A DNA stretch of 64,000 nucleotides from Pseudoalteromonas sp. '520P1 No. 423' (GCF_001269985.1 NZ_BBZB01000001.1:2046001-2110000), one strand, 5' to 3'. Shown: positions 18,091-26,604, counted from the stretch's first letter. Numbers and translations: made by a program. The notes: generated by a model not told the origin, from the sequence alone.

Positions 18091-18359
18091 AGGGATTTAA
18101 GGACGTACTTTGTGTTAAATGATTTAACACTTAACAGGATGTTATGGATATTTGCATGATGCAATTAGGATGAGTTGGGAAGACTCAAAATATCAAGGAT
18201 AGGCATGGAAGGTTAGGACACCTCAGGATGAGGCAAGGAATAGAGTCTGGATGACTTAGATAGGTTTTATGGATAAAACCTTTGTTATGGATACTAAAGG
18301 GAAGGCAATCGCAAAAGGTGAGTGGAAAACCTTATACATGGATGGAAAAATAAGATTGG

Positions 18360-18392
18360 GGCGTAGCATTGAGCTACGCCTTAGTTCTTTTT
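18360..18392 (+). terminator. Intrinsic terminator of csrB
   Basis: GGCGTAGC-ATTGA-GCTACGCC (18360-18380) is a perfect 8-bp GC-rich stem followed by TTAGTTCTTTTT. It also faces the 3' end of the minus-strand DUF3301 gene. Confidence 0.92.
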
Positions 18393-18427
18393 GTAGAAAA
18401 ATAAATTATTTACGCTTCTAAAAAGAT

Positions 18428-18727
18428 TTAAATTTTATGAGGTGGTACTAATACATCAACAAGCTTAATATCTTCCATTGTTAATTCTGCTTGATAGCGG
18501 CTTTGTCCATCACTTGAAAAATCAAAAATAAAAATACTTTTTAGTCCTGGCTTTCCTGTGCGTAATAATCCTAATCTTTGCTTTTTACAAGCGACATCTA
18601 ATAGTTGAACTTGCAGTTTTTCAGCCTGATTTCTTGCATGAGCTTGAGCAGCCTCTGCTATTTTTCGATTTAACCAAAAAAAATAAATAACAGCTGATAC
18701 TGTCATAATTAACCAAAGTGATGCCAT
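18428..18727 (-). CDS. DUF3301 small membrane-anchored protein
   Basis: A 99-residue protein with one N-terminal membrane helix (LWLIMTVSAVIYFFWL) and a cytoplasmic tail containing RNQAEKLQVQLLDVAC and RLGLLRTGKPG, the conserved core of DUF3301. These proteins occur beside DUF3549 and csrB/truC genes in Vibrio and Shewanella. It lies 21 bases downstream of the DUF3549 gene and is co-directional with it, so the two form an operon. Function is unknown. Confidence 0.8.
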   Translation of the reverse strand: MASLWLIMTVSAVIYFFWLNRKIAEAAQAHARNQAEKLQVQLLDVACKKQRLGLLRTGKPGLKSIFIFDFSSDGQSRYQAELTMEDIKLVDVLVPPHKI

Positions 18728-18748
18728 AAAAAATCCTATTTTTTTAAC

Positions 18749-19777
18749 TTATGAAAAAAGTTTACCAATTGCATGTGCTAACGCATCACTTCGATTTTCA
18801 ACTCTCAGTAATGCTAATAACTGAGGGCGAACCGTTGGAATAGCAACTAAATCAGCAAAAATACCTGAAAATAATTCTGGGTAGTCTGTTATATGTGCCA
18901 CTGCATCCATAAATAAATGCAAACGTTTTGGCTCGCTAAGACTTTGCCAAGTACGACCTGTAATAGTCAAAATGATATCAAGGTTAGTAGCTAACTCTGA
19001 GTTTAAAATGGTATCAATTAAATCGTTTAATAATGCTTGTGCCTTAGTATGAGATAAACATCTTAGGTAGTTTACTAATGCAGGTACATCTTTATTTTTG
19101 ATTGCGATATGAGACAGTTCAACCAACTTTTCAGTAAGCGCTGTTGAAATTTCAACATTTTCTAACATAGACGCAAGAGGAGAGCATACCTCTACAGGTA
19201 AATCTGCAAACGCATTAATGAGACTTGTTAGGTTTTCTGTTTTATCTATTCTAAAGGCAAAGTCAGCAATACCTTGAAGAGAAAGTGATTCCCAGTCTGT
19301 AAACCCTAACTTACCACTAAAATAAAGCTGTGCTGATTCATAATAAATAGAGGCAGGTTTATTTGTTTCTACTTTCATTAAAGCATTAAATGCGGCACGT
19401 TTATTGGCATTTGGCGTAAATACATATGGATTATTATTGAGTTGTTGGCCATCTTGTTGACCGGTCAACTGTGTACCTAAGGCCTCAAGTACCATGCTCG
19501 CAAAGTGATCTCTGCTGGCTTGAACTAATTTACTTTCTTCATCCAAAGGCAGTTTTAAAAACCAAATATAGGGTTCTTCAGTTTCTTTTTTATCCCAAAA
19601 TAGAATGGCGATTAATGCATGTTTTTGTAATGGAGTAGGATAAGGGATCTGGGCATTTTCAATTTTTGAAAAAGTTTCTTTATTAATTTTAGTGATACGG
19701 CGACCAATGTCATACGCACGCCATTGTGTACCAGCTGCATCTAATAAATCTGCCAATGTTGATATATTGCTATCCAT
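18749..19777 (-). CDS. DUF3549 protein
   Basis: A 342-residue soluble, mostly helical protein. The N-terminal STLADLLDAAGTQWRAYDIGRRI and the PYPTPLQKHALIAILFW block are typical of DUF3549. The C-terminal two thirds look like a HEAT-type helical array. No catalytic motif is visible. It is the first gene of a two-gene operon with DUF3301 and is divergent from truC, the usual arrangement in Alteromonadales and Vibrio. Function is unknown. Confidence 0.8.
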   Translation of the reverse strand: MDSNISTLADLLDAAGTQWRAYDIGRRITKINKETFSKIENAQIPYPTPLQKHALIAILFWDKKETEEPYIWFLKLPLDEESKLVQASRDHFASMVLEALGTQLTGQQDGQQLNNNPYVFTPNANKRAAFNALMKVETNKPASIYYESAQLYFSGKLGFTDWESLSLQGIADFAFRIDKTENLTSLINAFADLPVEVCSPLASMLENVEISTALTEKLVELSHIAIKNKDVPALVNYLRCLSHTKAQALLNDLIDTILNSELATNLDIILTITGRTWQSLSEPKRLHLFMDAVAHITDYPELFSGIFADLVAIPTVRPQLLALLRVENRSDALAHAIGKLFS

Positions 19778-19892
19778 TACTTAACCTTAAAAATATAAAC
19801 TGATTACAATTATAATGAGTTTGTTTGATCGTGCCAATAACTTGTTATAATCAGCAAAAATAATACTTAGTCATTAAATAAAAGTAGTAAAC

Positions 19893-20684
19893 ATGAGTGA
19901 AGTGATAAATAAAGAAGTGATACAAGAAGAAGTGGTTATACCAAAGTTAACTATTTTGTATCAAGATGAATATTTTGTAGCAATAGATAAACCTGCGGGT
20001 TTATTAGTTCACCGATCTTTTTTAGATAAACATGAAACACAATTTGCTATGCAAATGTTACGCGATCAAATTGGGCAACATGTATATCCTGTTCATAGAT
20101 TAGACCGTCCCACTTCAGGTGTACTTTTATTTGCCTTAAGTTCTGAGTCAGCACGTAAGATGAATGAAATTTTTATCGCGCATCAAGTACAAAAGCGCTA
20201 TTTAGCATTAGTCAGAGGTTTTGCGCCTGAACATAGACTCTTAGATAAGCCATTAAAAGAGCAACTAGATAAAATAGCAGATAAACATGCAAACCAAGAT
20301 AAACCAGCACAAAGCGCCATTACTGATTTTAAATGCTTAAAACAAGCGAGTTTAGATATTCCTTTTGGCAAATACCCAAGTATTCGTTATTCACTGGTTG
20401 AATGTTACCCTAAAACAGGGCGTAAACATCAGATCAGAAGGCATTTAAACCACTTAACGCATCCTATAATCGGGGATGTAAATCATGGCGATAATCGTCA
20501 TAACCACTTTTTTAGAGAGCACTTTGAACTAAGACGTTTAATGTTATTTTCTAAAAATTTAAGTTTTAAACATCCCTATACAGATGTTCAGATAAATATT
20601 GAAGCTAGCTTAGGGGAAGAGGTATTATCAATTTTCAAACAATTAAATTGGTCTGACTCAGAGCTCGATTATCGCCAAAAGTAA
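19893..20684 (+). CDS. truC: tRNA pseudouridine(65) synthase TruC
   Basis: A 263-residue RluA/RluC-type pseudouridine synthase. The catalytic loop HRLDRPTSGVLLFAL contains Asp71. The C-terminal signature TGRKHQIRRHLNHLTHPIIG and the following GDNRHNHFFREHF are the TruC-specific form, so it should modify U65 of tRNA-Ile and tRNA-Asp. Notably, a seven-copy tRNA-Asp array lies 4 kb downstream. It is followed 15 bases later by a flavodoxin gene, the same pair as truC-yqcA in E. coli. A short N-terminal extension (about 18 residues) precedes the usual start of the fold. Confidence 0.93.
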   Translation: MSEVINKEVIQEEVVIPKLTILYQDEYFVAIDKPAGLLVHRSFLDKHETQFAMQMLRDQIGQHVYPVHRLDRPTSGVLLFALSSESARKMNEIFIAHQVQKRYLALVRGFAPEHRLLDKPLKEQLDKIADKHANQDKPAQSAITDFKCLKQASLDIPFGKYPSIRYSLVECYPKTGRKHQIRRHLNHLTHPIIGDVNHGDNRHNHFFREHFELRRLMLFSKNLSFKHPYTDVQINIEASLGEEVLSIFKQLNWSDSELDYRQK

Positions 20685-20699
20685 AAAAAGGATAATGAT

Positions 20700-21143
20700 A
20701 TGTCACAAATTAGTATTTTTGTTGGTTCAGTTTATGGCGGTGCGCAAGAGCTCGCTTTCACTTTAGCTGATTCATTAAAGTCTACAAAGCATCACGCTGA
20801 GGTATTTTTACCTGGCACAATAAATGATATGAAAAATGCTTCCCATATACTGTTTGTGACTTCAACTACAGGTGCGGGAGATATCCCTGCGGAATTAGAA
20901 GTTTTATATTTAGAATTAAAGAATCAATTCCCGTTATTAACAGATATCCCTTATGGCATTATTACATTAGGCGATAGTAGTTATGGCGATACTTTTTGTG
21001 GCGCAGGAAAAAAAATAGATATCTTGTTGCAAGAGTTGCAAGCTAAAGCATGTATTGAAAACTTAGAAATAGATGCGTGTGAAGATTTTGAGCCAGAAAA
21101 ACCAGCTCTAGTGTGGTTTGATTCATTTATAAAAGCACTTTAA
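20700..21143 (+). CDS. Flavodoxin (YqcA/MioC-like)
   Basis: A 147-residue FMN-binding electron carrier. The phosphate-binding loop is VGSVYGGAQELA at the N terminus; TSTTGAGDIPAE and TLGDSSYGDTFCGAGKKID form the isoalloxazine-binding loops. It is coupled to truC as in the yqcB-yqcA pair of E. coli, so YqcA is the better comparison than MioC. The redox partner is not known. Its 3' end overlaps the convergent metallo-hydrolase by 4 bases. Confidence 0.88.
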   Translation: MSQISIFVGSVYGGAQELAFTLADSLKSTKHHAEVFLPGTINDMKNASHILFVTSTTGAGDIPAELEVLYLELKNQFPLLTDIPYGIITLGDSSYGDTFCGAGKKIDILLQELQAKACIENLEIDACEDFEPEKPALVWFDSFIKAL

Positions 21144-21861
21144 GCAATTGTTAAAGGGATTTTTATAAAGCTAAGCTTATTATTTTCATCCACAGGTAAT
21201 ATGCCTGCATTAACATTGATTTGAATGGCGCTGAGTAATAATATGGGGGCGCTTAGGGTATTATCTCTTTGCTCTCTTAATGATACATAGTCGTGCTGGC
21301 TAGTATTATGTTTTAAATGTACGTTATATTTTTTTTGCTCTGAGACTGTGGTTTTATATACAAGTTCACGGCCATGAGGCTGGTAGTCGTGGCACATCCA
21401 CAACTGTAAATCGTCGCCAAGTTCAAATATTCTTTGTATAGAGTGATAAAGCTGACTCGCATTGCCATCAGGGGAGTCACACCTTGCAGTACCGCCATCT
21501 GGCATAAATAAAGTATCGCCAACAAACACATTGCCATCAACTAATATACAAATGCTATCGGGAGTATGTCCTGGTGTTGCTAAAATACGAACCGGTATAT
21601 CACCTAGTTTATTTTTAAAAAACTGCGAAAATGTTACATGATCTGCATGTGTATGAGTCTCTATTACCCAGTCTATATTAAGATGATGGGAATCAATATA
21701 ATCAAGCATCAGGTTGGCTGTGATATAACTCAAACTACCTGAATAAATATCAAAATCAAGCACAAGATCAATGATCATGCCTTTTAGTGATCTTGTATCA
21801 AATACCACATAAGAAAGGGCTGCAGTATCTTGATGAAAAAAGCTTCTATATTTATACTCAT
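21140..21861 (-). pseudogene. Decayed MBL-fold hydrolase (persulfide-dioxygenase/Blh type)
   Basis: The residual open frame (from GTG at 21808) holds ETHTHADHV, TPGHTPDSI, FVGDTLFMPD and CHDY, the metal ligands of the persulfide dioxygenase/Blh-like group. Two lesions are visible. First, a natural start MSINIEAFF at 21861 is out of frame with the following HQDTAALSYVVFD; one T missing from the six-T run (21836-21841) explains it. Second, about 55 residues that normally lie between the HADH motif and the TPGHTP motif are absent: FFKNKLGD runs straight into IPVRILATPGHTP. Either lesion alone would probably inactivate it. The gene converges on the flavodoxin gene. Confidence 0.65.
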
Positions 21862-21901
21862 AATTTTCTACTTTATAGTGAGCCGTAACTCGGTTTAAAT
21901 G

Positions 21902-22369
21902 TTAACTTGGTTGGTATCCTAAATCGACTAATAATGTTTTGCTATTAGCTGCATCTCTTGCTAAATCATCACAACGCTCATTTTGTTCATGGCCAGTATG
22001 ACCTTTAACCCAATGCCATGACACATCGTGCTGGCTATTAACTTGATCTAATCTCTGCCATAAATCAATGTTTTTTACCGGCGTTTTATTTGAAGTTTGC
22101 CAATTACGTTTCTTCCAACCTTGCATCCAAGACTCTATACCTTGTTTTACATACTGACTATCTGTGGTTAATGATACAACACAAGGTTTAGTCAGAGCTT
22201 CAAGTCCGACAATCGCGGCTAATAGCTCCATTCTATTATTGGTAGTTAAGGTATATCCTTGGCTTAATTCTTTAATATGGCCTTTATAAATCAGGATGGC
22301 ACCATAACCGCCTGCCCCAGGATTGCCTAAGCAAGAGCCATCGGTATAAATTTCTACATTTTTTTGCAC
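21902..22369 (-). CDS. rnhA: Ribonuclease HI
   Basis: A 155-residue RNase HI that cleaves the RNA strand of RNA-DNA hybrids. All catalytic residues are in E. coli positions: Asp10 (YTDGSCLGN), Glu48 (NNRMELL), Asp70 (TTDSQYV), His124 (KGHTGHEQN) and Asp134. It is divergent from dnaQ, the classic enteric arrangement in which the two promoters overlap. Confidence 0.97.
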   Translation of the reverse strand: MQKNVEIYTDGSCLGNPGAGGYGAILIYKGHIKELSQGYTLTTNNRMELLAAIVGLEALTKPCVVSLTTDSQYVKQGIESWMQGWKKRNWQTSNKTPVKNIDLWQRLDQVNSQHDVSWHWVKGHTGHEQNERCDDLARDAANSKTLLVDLGYQPS

Positions 22370-22493
22370 ACAATACCTATTATTTTTGTTTGATTATATT
22401 TAAGTTTAACCATACTGAAATTCGCATATTAAGCGTGTTTGGGTATAGAATACTTATAAGTTGTAAAATAACATAAATGAAGTAATAGGCGAT

Positions 22494-23189
22494 ATGGACC
22501 ACAGACAAATAGTTCTTGATACAGAAACCACAGGAATAGATCCAAAACAAGGTCATAGGATCATTGAAATTGGTTGTGTAGAGCTTATCAATCGACGTAT
22601 GACGGGGAATAACTTTCACGTTTATATTAATCCTGATCGCCCAATTGAAGATGAAGCTATAGATGTACATGGTATTACTAATGAATTTTTGCGTGATAAA
22701 CCACGCTATCACCAAGTCGCCCAGGAGTTTTTTGATTATATAAAAGGTTCGGAGTTAGTGATCCATAATGCAGCGTTCGATATCGGATTTATGGAACATG
22801 AATTTGCTATGCTCAATACCCGTTACCCCAAAACGGCAGAGTATTGCAAAATAATTGATACCCTGAAAATGGCACGTGATTTACATCCAGGGCAAAAGAA
22901 TAACTTGGATGCCTTATGTCGTCGTTACGATATCAATAATTCAAAACGTACCATGCATGGGGCTTTACTGGATTCTGAAATTCTAACCGATGTATATTTA
23001 GCCATGACAGGTGGTCAGGTAAATATTAACTATGGTATGGATGGCGCTAAAAAAGGCAAAGAGGGTGAAATCATTCGTTTATCTGCTGATAGAGCACCAT
23101 TAAATATAATAAGAGCTTCAGCAGAAGAATTAATTGAGCATGAGTCAAGATTAGATGTAGTAGGTGATGCCTGTCTTTGGCGTCAATAA
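22494..23189 (+). CDS. dnaQ: DNA polymerase III epsilon subunit (proofreading exonuclease)
   Basis: A 231-residue 3'-5' exonuclease. ExoI is LDTETTGIDP (Asp9, Glu11), ExoII is HNAAFDIGF, and ExoIII is HGALLDSEILTDVYL. The C-terminal tail after about residue 190, which binds the alpha subunit, is present and includes LNIIRASAEEL. It proofreads chromosomal replication as part of the Pol III core with alpha and theta. It is divergent from rnhA with a 124-base gap. Confidence 0.97.
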   Translation: MDHRQIVLDTETTGIDPKQGHRIIEIGCVELINRRMTGNNFHVYINPDRPIEDEAIDVHGITNEFLRDKPRYHQVAQEFFDYIKGSELVIHNAAFDIGFMEHEFAMLNTRYPKTAEYCKIIDTLKMARDLHPGQKNNLDALCRRYDINNSKRTMHGALLDSEILTDVYLAMTGGQVNINYGMDGAKKGKEGEIIRLSADRAPLNIIRASAEELIEHESRLDVVGDACLWRQ

Positions 23190-23308
23190 AACTTAGAAAA
23201 CCGTGTAATAAATTATTAAAGATTTGGCGTCATAAAGGTATGAGTATTAAAAATATCATATAGCATTAAAAAACAAATAGTTGTTATGGCGCCTATAAGG
23301 AAATGTAT

Positions 23309-24694
23309 ATGAAAGCGATAATGAGTTTATTAATATGTTTAATTAGCCCATTTGTATTTGCTGTTGAGCCCGAAGAGGCTTTAGAAGTAATTCAAAGAGA
23401 TGCCGGTGAAAATGAGGTTAAACTCTTTAATAACCGCTTTAGAATAGATCATAAAGTTGATGAGATTACTTTGCTCTTTTTTAGAAAACGCGGCTCTTCA
23501 CCCGTTATTTTAATTCGCCCTGACGGCAGTAAAATGTATGCGACTCAAGGCGTGACAGGTGAAATTGAATGGTATGATGATTTAACCTACGACATTATTA
23601 AAATAGAAAAACCTATGCCAGGGCCATGGCAAGCTGTTGGTGATATCCTTCCCGAAAGTAAAATTTTTGTATTAAGTGAAATAGAACTTCATGTTGATCC
23701 CCTCCCCGAGCTGATGTTTAAAGGCGAGACGATAAAACTAACAGGCAAACTAACAAATGGCGGTGCGCCTATCACCTCAGGGCATTTTAGAGACGTTGTT
23801 ACCCTTGATGTTGATTTTGTCAGTACTAATAATAGTGAGTATAAAAACTTTGGTGCTAAAACCGTTAGGGTTGCGGAATTTAAAGATGATGGTAAAGGCT
23901 TTGATGAGTACCCAGGAGATGCGGTATTTACTGGGGAGTTCAAACTAAACTTTGCAAGTGGCCAATGGCGCCCTGAATTTTATTTAATTACACCTTTAGT
24001 CGAAAGACGCTTAGTGCATGAGTCAGTCATGGTTGAGGAAGCACCGTTTACCTATGAACTTGAGCTCGCAAAAGAACAAAAATCAGAACATGTACTAAAA
24101 ATAAAGATCGATAATACTCAGGTTGATCCAAAGACTGTCTTATTCCAAGGGAAAATCTTTTACCCTAATAATGAAGAGCAGGCTTTTTCAATTGATGCAA
24201 ATGATTCCGCTAACAGAGAAATTAGATTAATTAATTATGATTGGGGGGATTACTCGGTAGAGCTGTCGGCTTTTGGTACAAATATAAATGGTCGAGAGTT
24301 TATGACAACACTAGAAAACTATACTTTTAGCATTGAGCGACCAATTGAAGAAGAAGAACAAAAAGCTGAAATAATCCCTCCAATCCAAAGTGATTTGAAA
24401 CTTGATGAAATAAATAGTGAATTAATTGAGCAGCAACAAGCGTCAGAAATAGAAACCAGTAAGTTAATTTCAATAATCATAATAGGAAATGTGGTTATTT
24501 TAATACTTGGTGGGGTATTTTTTAGATTAGTGGTACAAAAGAAGCCATTATTTAAATTTAACTTCAAATTTAAAAGTAAAAAAAGCACAGCAGAGGAAGA
24601 GTTTAGTTTTGATGATTCAAATGAAAAATCAAAAAATGGTCGTAAATCAAACGATAGCGATGAAATTTTAAACCTTTCTATCTCAGATGACTAA
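23309..24694 (+). CDS. TIGR03503-type single-pass membrane protein
   Basis: A protein of about 461 residues. ATG at 23303 is only two bases from the AAGGAA site, so ATG at 23309 (MKAIMSLLICL) is the likelier start. It has an N-terminal signal peptide (cleavage near FVFA), a large extracytoplasmic region of beta-sandwich-like segments (GPWQAVGDILPESKI, LPELMFKGETIKLTGKL, FDEYPGDAVFTGEF), one membrane helix near residue 390 (IIIIGNVVILILGGVFF) and a charged cytoplasmic tail. This layout and the GPWQA block match TIGR03503, a family of Vibrio and Alteromonadales proteins of unknown role. It lies between dnaQ and the tRNA-Asp array. Confidence 0.75.
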   Translation: MKAIMSLLICLISPFVFAVEPEEALEVIQRDAGENEVKLFNNRFRIDHKVDEITLLFFRKRGSSPVILIRPDGSKMYATQGVTGEIEWYDDLTYDIIKIEKPMPGPWQAVGDILPESKIFVLSEIELHVDPLPELMFKGETIKLTGKLTNGGAPITSGHFRDVVTLDVDFVSTNNSEYKNFGAKTVRVAEFKDDGKGFDEYPGDAVFTGEFKLNFASGQWRPEFYLITPLVERRLVHESVMVEEAPFTYELELAKEQKSEHVLKIKIDNTQVDPKTVLFQGKIFYPNNEEQAFSIDANDSANREIRLINYDWGDYSVELSAFGTNINGREFMTTLENYTFSIERPIEEEEQKAEIIPPIQSDLKLDEINSELIEQQQASEIETSKLISIIIIGNVVILILGGVFFRLVVQKKPLFKFNFKFKSKKSTAEEEFSFDDSNEKSKNGRKSNDSDEILNLSISDD

Positions 24695-24720
24695 AAAATG
24701 CAGAAAATTGAAAATAAGTG

Positions 24721-24749
24721 TTGACTCTAAAGGGCCTCATTCGTATTAT
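24721..24749 (+). promoter_or_regulatory. Strong sigma-70 promoter of the tRNA-Asp array
   Basis: TTGACT (24721-24726), an exact 17-base spacer, then TATTAT (24744-24749). The following TCACGCCGCC is a GC-rich discriminator, the hallmark of stringently controlled stable-RNA promoters. Confidence 0.8.
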
Positions 24750-24793
24750 TCACGCCGCCGGCAAGGGATACCAAGTCGGAAAGCAAATATAGC

Positions 24794-24870
24794 GGAGTGG
24801 TAGTTCAGTTGGTTAGAATACCGGCCTGTCACGCCGGGGGTCGCGGGTTCGAGTCCCGTCCACTCCGCCA
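24794..24870 (+). tRNA. tRNA-Asp(GTC), copy 1
   Basis: 77 bases with encoded CCA. The acceptor stem GGAGTGG pairs with CCACTCC; the anticodon GTC is at 24828-24830; the T arm is GCGGGTTCGAGTCCCGT. It is closest to the promoter. Confidence 0.98.
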
Positions 24871-24902
24871 ACATTTGCACTGTAACAAATTAAGAATAAG
24901 CT

Positions 24903-24979
24903 GGAGTGGTAGTTCAGTTGGTTAGAATACCGGCCTGTCACGCCGGGGGTCGCGGGTTCGAGTCCCGTCCACTCCGCCA
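24903..24979 (+). tRNA. tRNA-Asp(GTC), copy 2
   Basis: Identical to copy 1, including the encoded CCA. Preceded by CT rather than GC, and separated from copy 1 by 32 bases. Confidence 0.98.
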
Positions 24980-25025
24980 ACACTTATTGTTACAACGCCG
25001 AAAGGCATTTATTTTATTCCTTTGA

Positions 25026-25102
25026 GGAGTGGTAGTTCAGTTGGTTAGAATACCGGCCTGTCACGCCGGGGGTCGCGGGTTCGAGTCCCGTCCACTCCGC
25101 CA
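25026..25102 (+). tRNA. tRNA-Asp(GTC), copy 3
   Basis: Identical 77-base sequence; the 46-base spacer before it contains GCCGAAAGGC, a small processing-type hairpin. Confidence 0.98.
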
Positions 25103-25140
25103 ATAGGATAGAATAATAAAATGACATCGTAAGATTTTGC

Positions 25141-25217
25141 GGAGTGGTAGTTCAGTTGGTTAGAATACCGGCCTGTCACGCCGGGGGTCGCGGGTTCGAG
25201 TCCCGTCCACTCCGCCA
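25141..25217 (+). tRNA. tRNA-Asp(GTC), copy 4
   Basis: Identical sequence. The upstream word AAGATTTTGC recurs before copy 6, which suggests that tRNA plus spacer was duplicated as a unit. Confidence 0.98.
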
Positions 25218-25332
25218 TTATCTACAATGTTAAGTTTTACTCTACAGCGTGATAATTACTTAGTTAATTGGTAGAGTGATAAACTTCGGTTTATCAAATG
25301 TTAAAAGACATTAAATTTGTTTATATCTCAGC

Positions 25333-25409
25333 GGAGTGGTAGTTCAGTTGGTTAGAATACCGGCCTGTCACGCCGGGGGTCGCGGGTTCGAGTCCCGTCC
25401 ACTCCGCCA
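25333..25409 (+). tRNA. tRNA-Asp(GTC), copy 5
   Basis: Identical sequence. It follows an unusually long 115-base spacer that contains a tRNA-like D-arm and a UUCG hairpin. Confidence 0.98.
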
Positions 25410-25448
25410 TTTGATATAACTAAATTTAAAAGTAAAGTAAGATTTTGC

Positions 25449-25525
25449 GGAGTGGTAGTTCAGTTGGTTAGAATACCGGCCTGTCACGCCGGGGGTCGCG
25501 GGTTCGAGTCCCGTCCACTCCGCCA
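25449..25525 (+). tRNA. tRNA-Asp(GTC), copy 6
   Basis: Identical sequence, preceded by GTAAGATTTTGC, nearly the same leader as copy 4. Confidence 0.98.
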
Positions 25526-25558
25526 TTTACTTACATTACTAGAATATGATACCACTGC

Positions 25559-25635
25559 GGAGTGGTAGTTCAGTTGGTTAGAATACCGGCCTGTCACGCC
25601 GGGGGTCGCGGGTTCGAGTCCCGTCCACTCCGCCA
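25559..25635 (+). tRNA. tRNA-Asp(GTC), copy 7
   Basis: Identical sequence; last of the array. No clear intrinsic terminator follows within 60 bases. Confidence 0.98.
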
Positions 25636-25931
25636 TTTATTTTAAGTTAAAGTAAAATTCCTCGTTTAAATCTAAAACTAATTTTATCAATACCTTGAAA
25701 AACCTATTTATATCTTCTTAATCAAAAAATTTAACTATATTAAGCTAAATTCTTCCTTTTATATTATTTCTATCAATTTTAAATGATTAAAATTTTTATT
25801 CTAATCCTAATCAATATGTAAATGGTCAAAATATTTGATATTTATTAGCTCTAGGAATATATTTCCATGTAAAGTAAAATTAACATCAAATTAGGTACAT
25901 TTAACATTTGATAGGTAATGTAATAAATCTT
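25636..25931. other. AT-rich gap after the tRNA array
   Basis: About 300 bases of very AT-rich sequence with no ORF, repeat or clear terminator seen. It probably includes the 3' trailer of the tRNA transcript and the promoter of the next gene. Confidence 0.5.
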
Positions 25932-26389
25932 ATGAATAGCAGTTTTCAAGAGAAAAACTTATAGTTAGAGCTAACTGCAACTGTGCTCATTTTTTCTTAT
26001 TACTTGGAACAACTTCTCGGTTTTACGCGTTTTCAGCTAGCAGATAGTACAGTGATCATTAGTTTATTATTTAAAGTGGTTATGTTCTCAGTAATATTTA
26101 TGTCGGTTTCTTTTGCGATACTGACAATTATCAACTACAAAGATGCAAAAAAACCGCTTGATGAACGAGAAGCCTTAATAGAGTTAAAAAGCAGTTATTA
26201 TAGCAATTGGATTTTAAAGGTTGGCGTTGTAATAGCCGTTGCGCAGTATGCTTTAGAGTCAAATGCATGGGCAATAGGTTTGCATCAAATATACCTTTTT
26301 TGCCACTTCATCTTTTAGTTTTAGCGTTTTTATTACCAGAATTTATAAGCTGTTTTATACAAGTTAGGCTATTTCGTAAAGGAGTTTAA
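25932..26389 (+). pseudogene. Broken membrane-protein gene upstream of an XRE regulator
   Basis: The frame starts MNSSFQEKNL at 25932, hits TAG at 25962-25964 in the same frame, then continues LELTATVLIFSYYLEQ with three more hydrophobic helices and the DEREALIELKSSYYS motif between them. Near 26288 the frame shifts: the first frame ends YLFCHFIF-stop, while the next frame carries the sensible continuation PFLPLHLLVLAFLLPEFI ... RLFRKGV. So one nonsense change (probably Trp to amber) and one two-base insertion disrupt a four-helix protein of about 150 residues. Small membrane proteins followed by an overlapping XRE gene are common in gammaproteobacteria. The stop overlaps the regulator start (TAATG). 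Confidence 0.7.
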
Positions 26390-26391
26390 TG

Positions 26392-26604
26392 ATGACAAAG
26401 TTATGTATTAGAAATAATATACGCCAACTTAGGTTTCATCATAATGAAATGACACAGCAGGCATTAGCTGATGTCATAGGTGTCAGCCGTCAAACTGTAA
26501 TAGCAATTGAATCTGCTAAGTATTCTCCATCTTTAGAAGTCGCCTTTAAAATATCAGCTGTATTTAAAGTGTCTTTAGAAGATATGTTTATTTATGAACC
26601 TTGA
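26392..26604 (+). CDS. Small XRE-family helix-turn-helix regulator
   Basis: A protein of about 70 residues; ATG at 26389 and 26392 are both possible, but GGAG at 26381-26384 favours the second. It is almost only the DNA-binding domain: MTQQALADVIGVSRQTVIAI is the helix-turn-helix and YSPSLEVAFKISAVF the fourth helix. It resembles YozG/Cro-type regulators that pair with a small membrane protein, whose gene immediately upstream is broken. It appears intact. Targets are unknown; the ABC operon 57 bases downstream is a candidate. Confidence 0.85.
   Translation: MTKLCIRNNIRQLRFHHNEMTQQALADVIGVSRQTVIAIESAKYSPSLEVAFKISAVFKVSLEDMFIYEP

Larger units (their letters stand above)
17750..18392 (+). ncRNA. 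csrB: CsrB-type CsrA-sequestering RNA
   Basis: There is no open frame, but GGA motifs are dense and six copies of the CsrA-binding consensus CAGGATG occur exactly (17858, 17938, 17982, 18062, 18135, 18224). Many GGA motifs sit in hairpin loops: GTCAT-AGGAA-ATGAC (17766), GATATC-AGGAT-GATATC (17933), CCTC-AGGAT-GAGG (18221), AGTCT-GGAT-GACT (18244), AGGTTTTA-TGGA-TAAAACCT (18262). The RNA ends at an intrinsic terminator (18360-18392). The start is estimated from a TAATAT element at 17738-17743. CsrB RNAs titrate the translational repressor CsrA. The truC-flavodoxin genes nearby match the E. coli csrB neighbourhood. At about 640 nt it is longer than E. coli CsrB (about 369 nt) because of a tandem duplication. 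Confidence 0.88.

Noticed and set aside
22380..22715. 111-residue minus-strand ORF overlapping the dnaQ start
   Set aside because: It is antisense to dnaQ and low-complexity hydrophobic; the divergent rnhA-dnaQ arrangement leaves no room for it.
24794..25635. CRISPR-like regular repeats
   Set aside because: The repeated units are complete tRNA-Asp genes with encoded CCA, and spacers vary from 32 to 115 bases.
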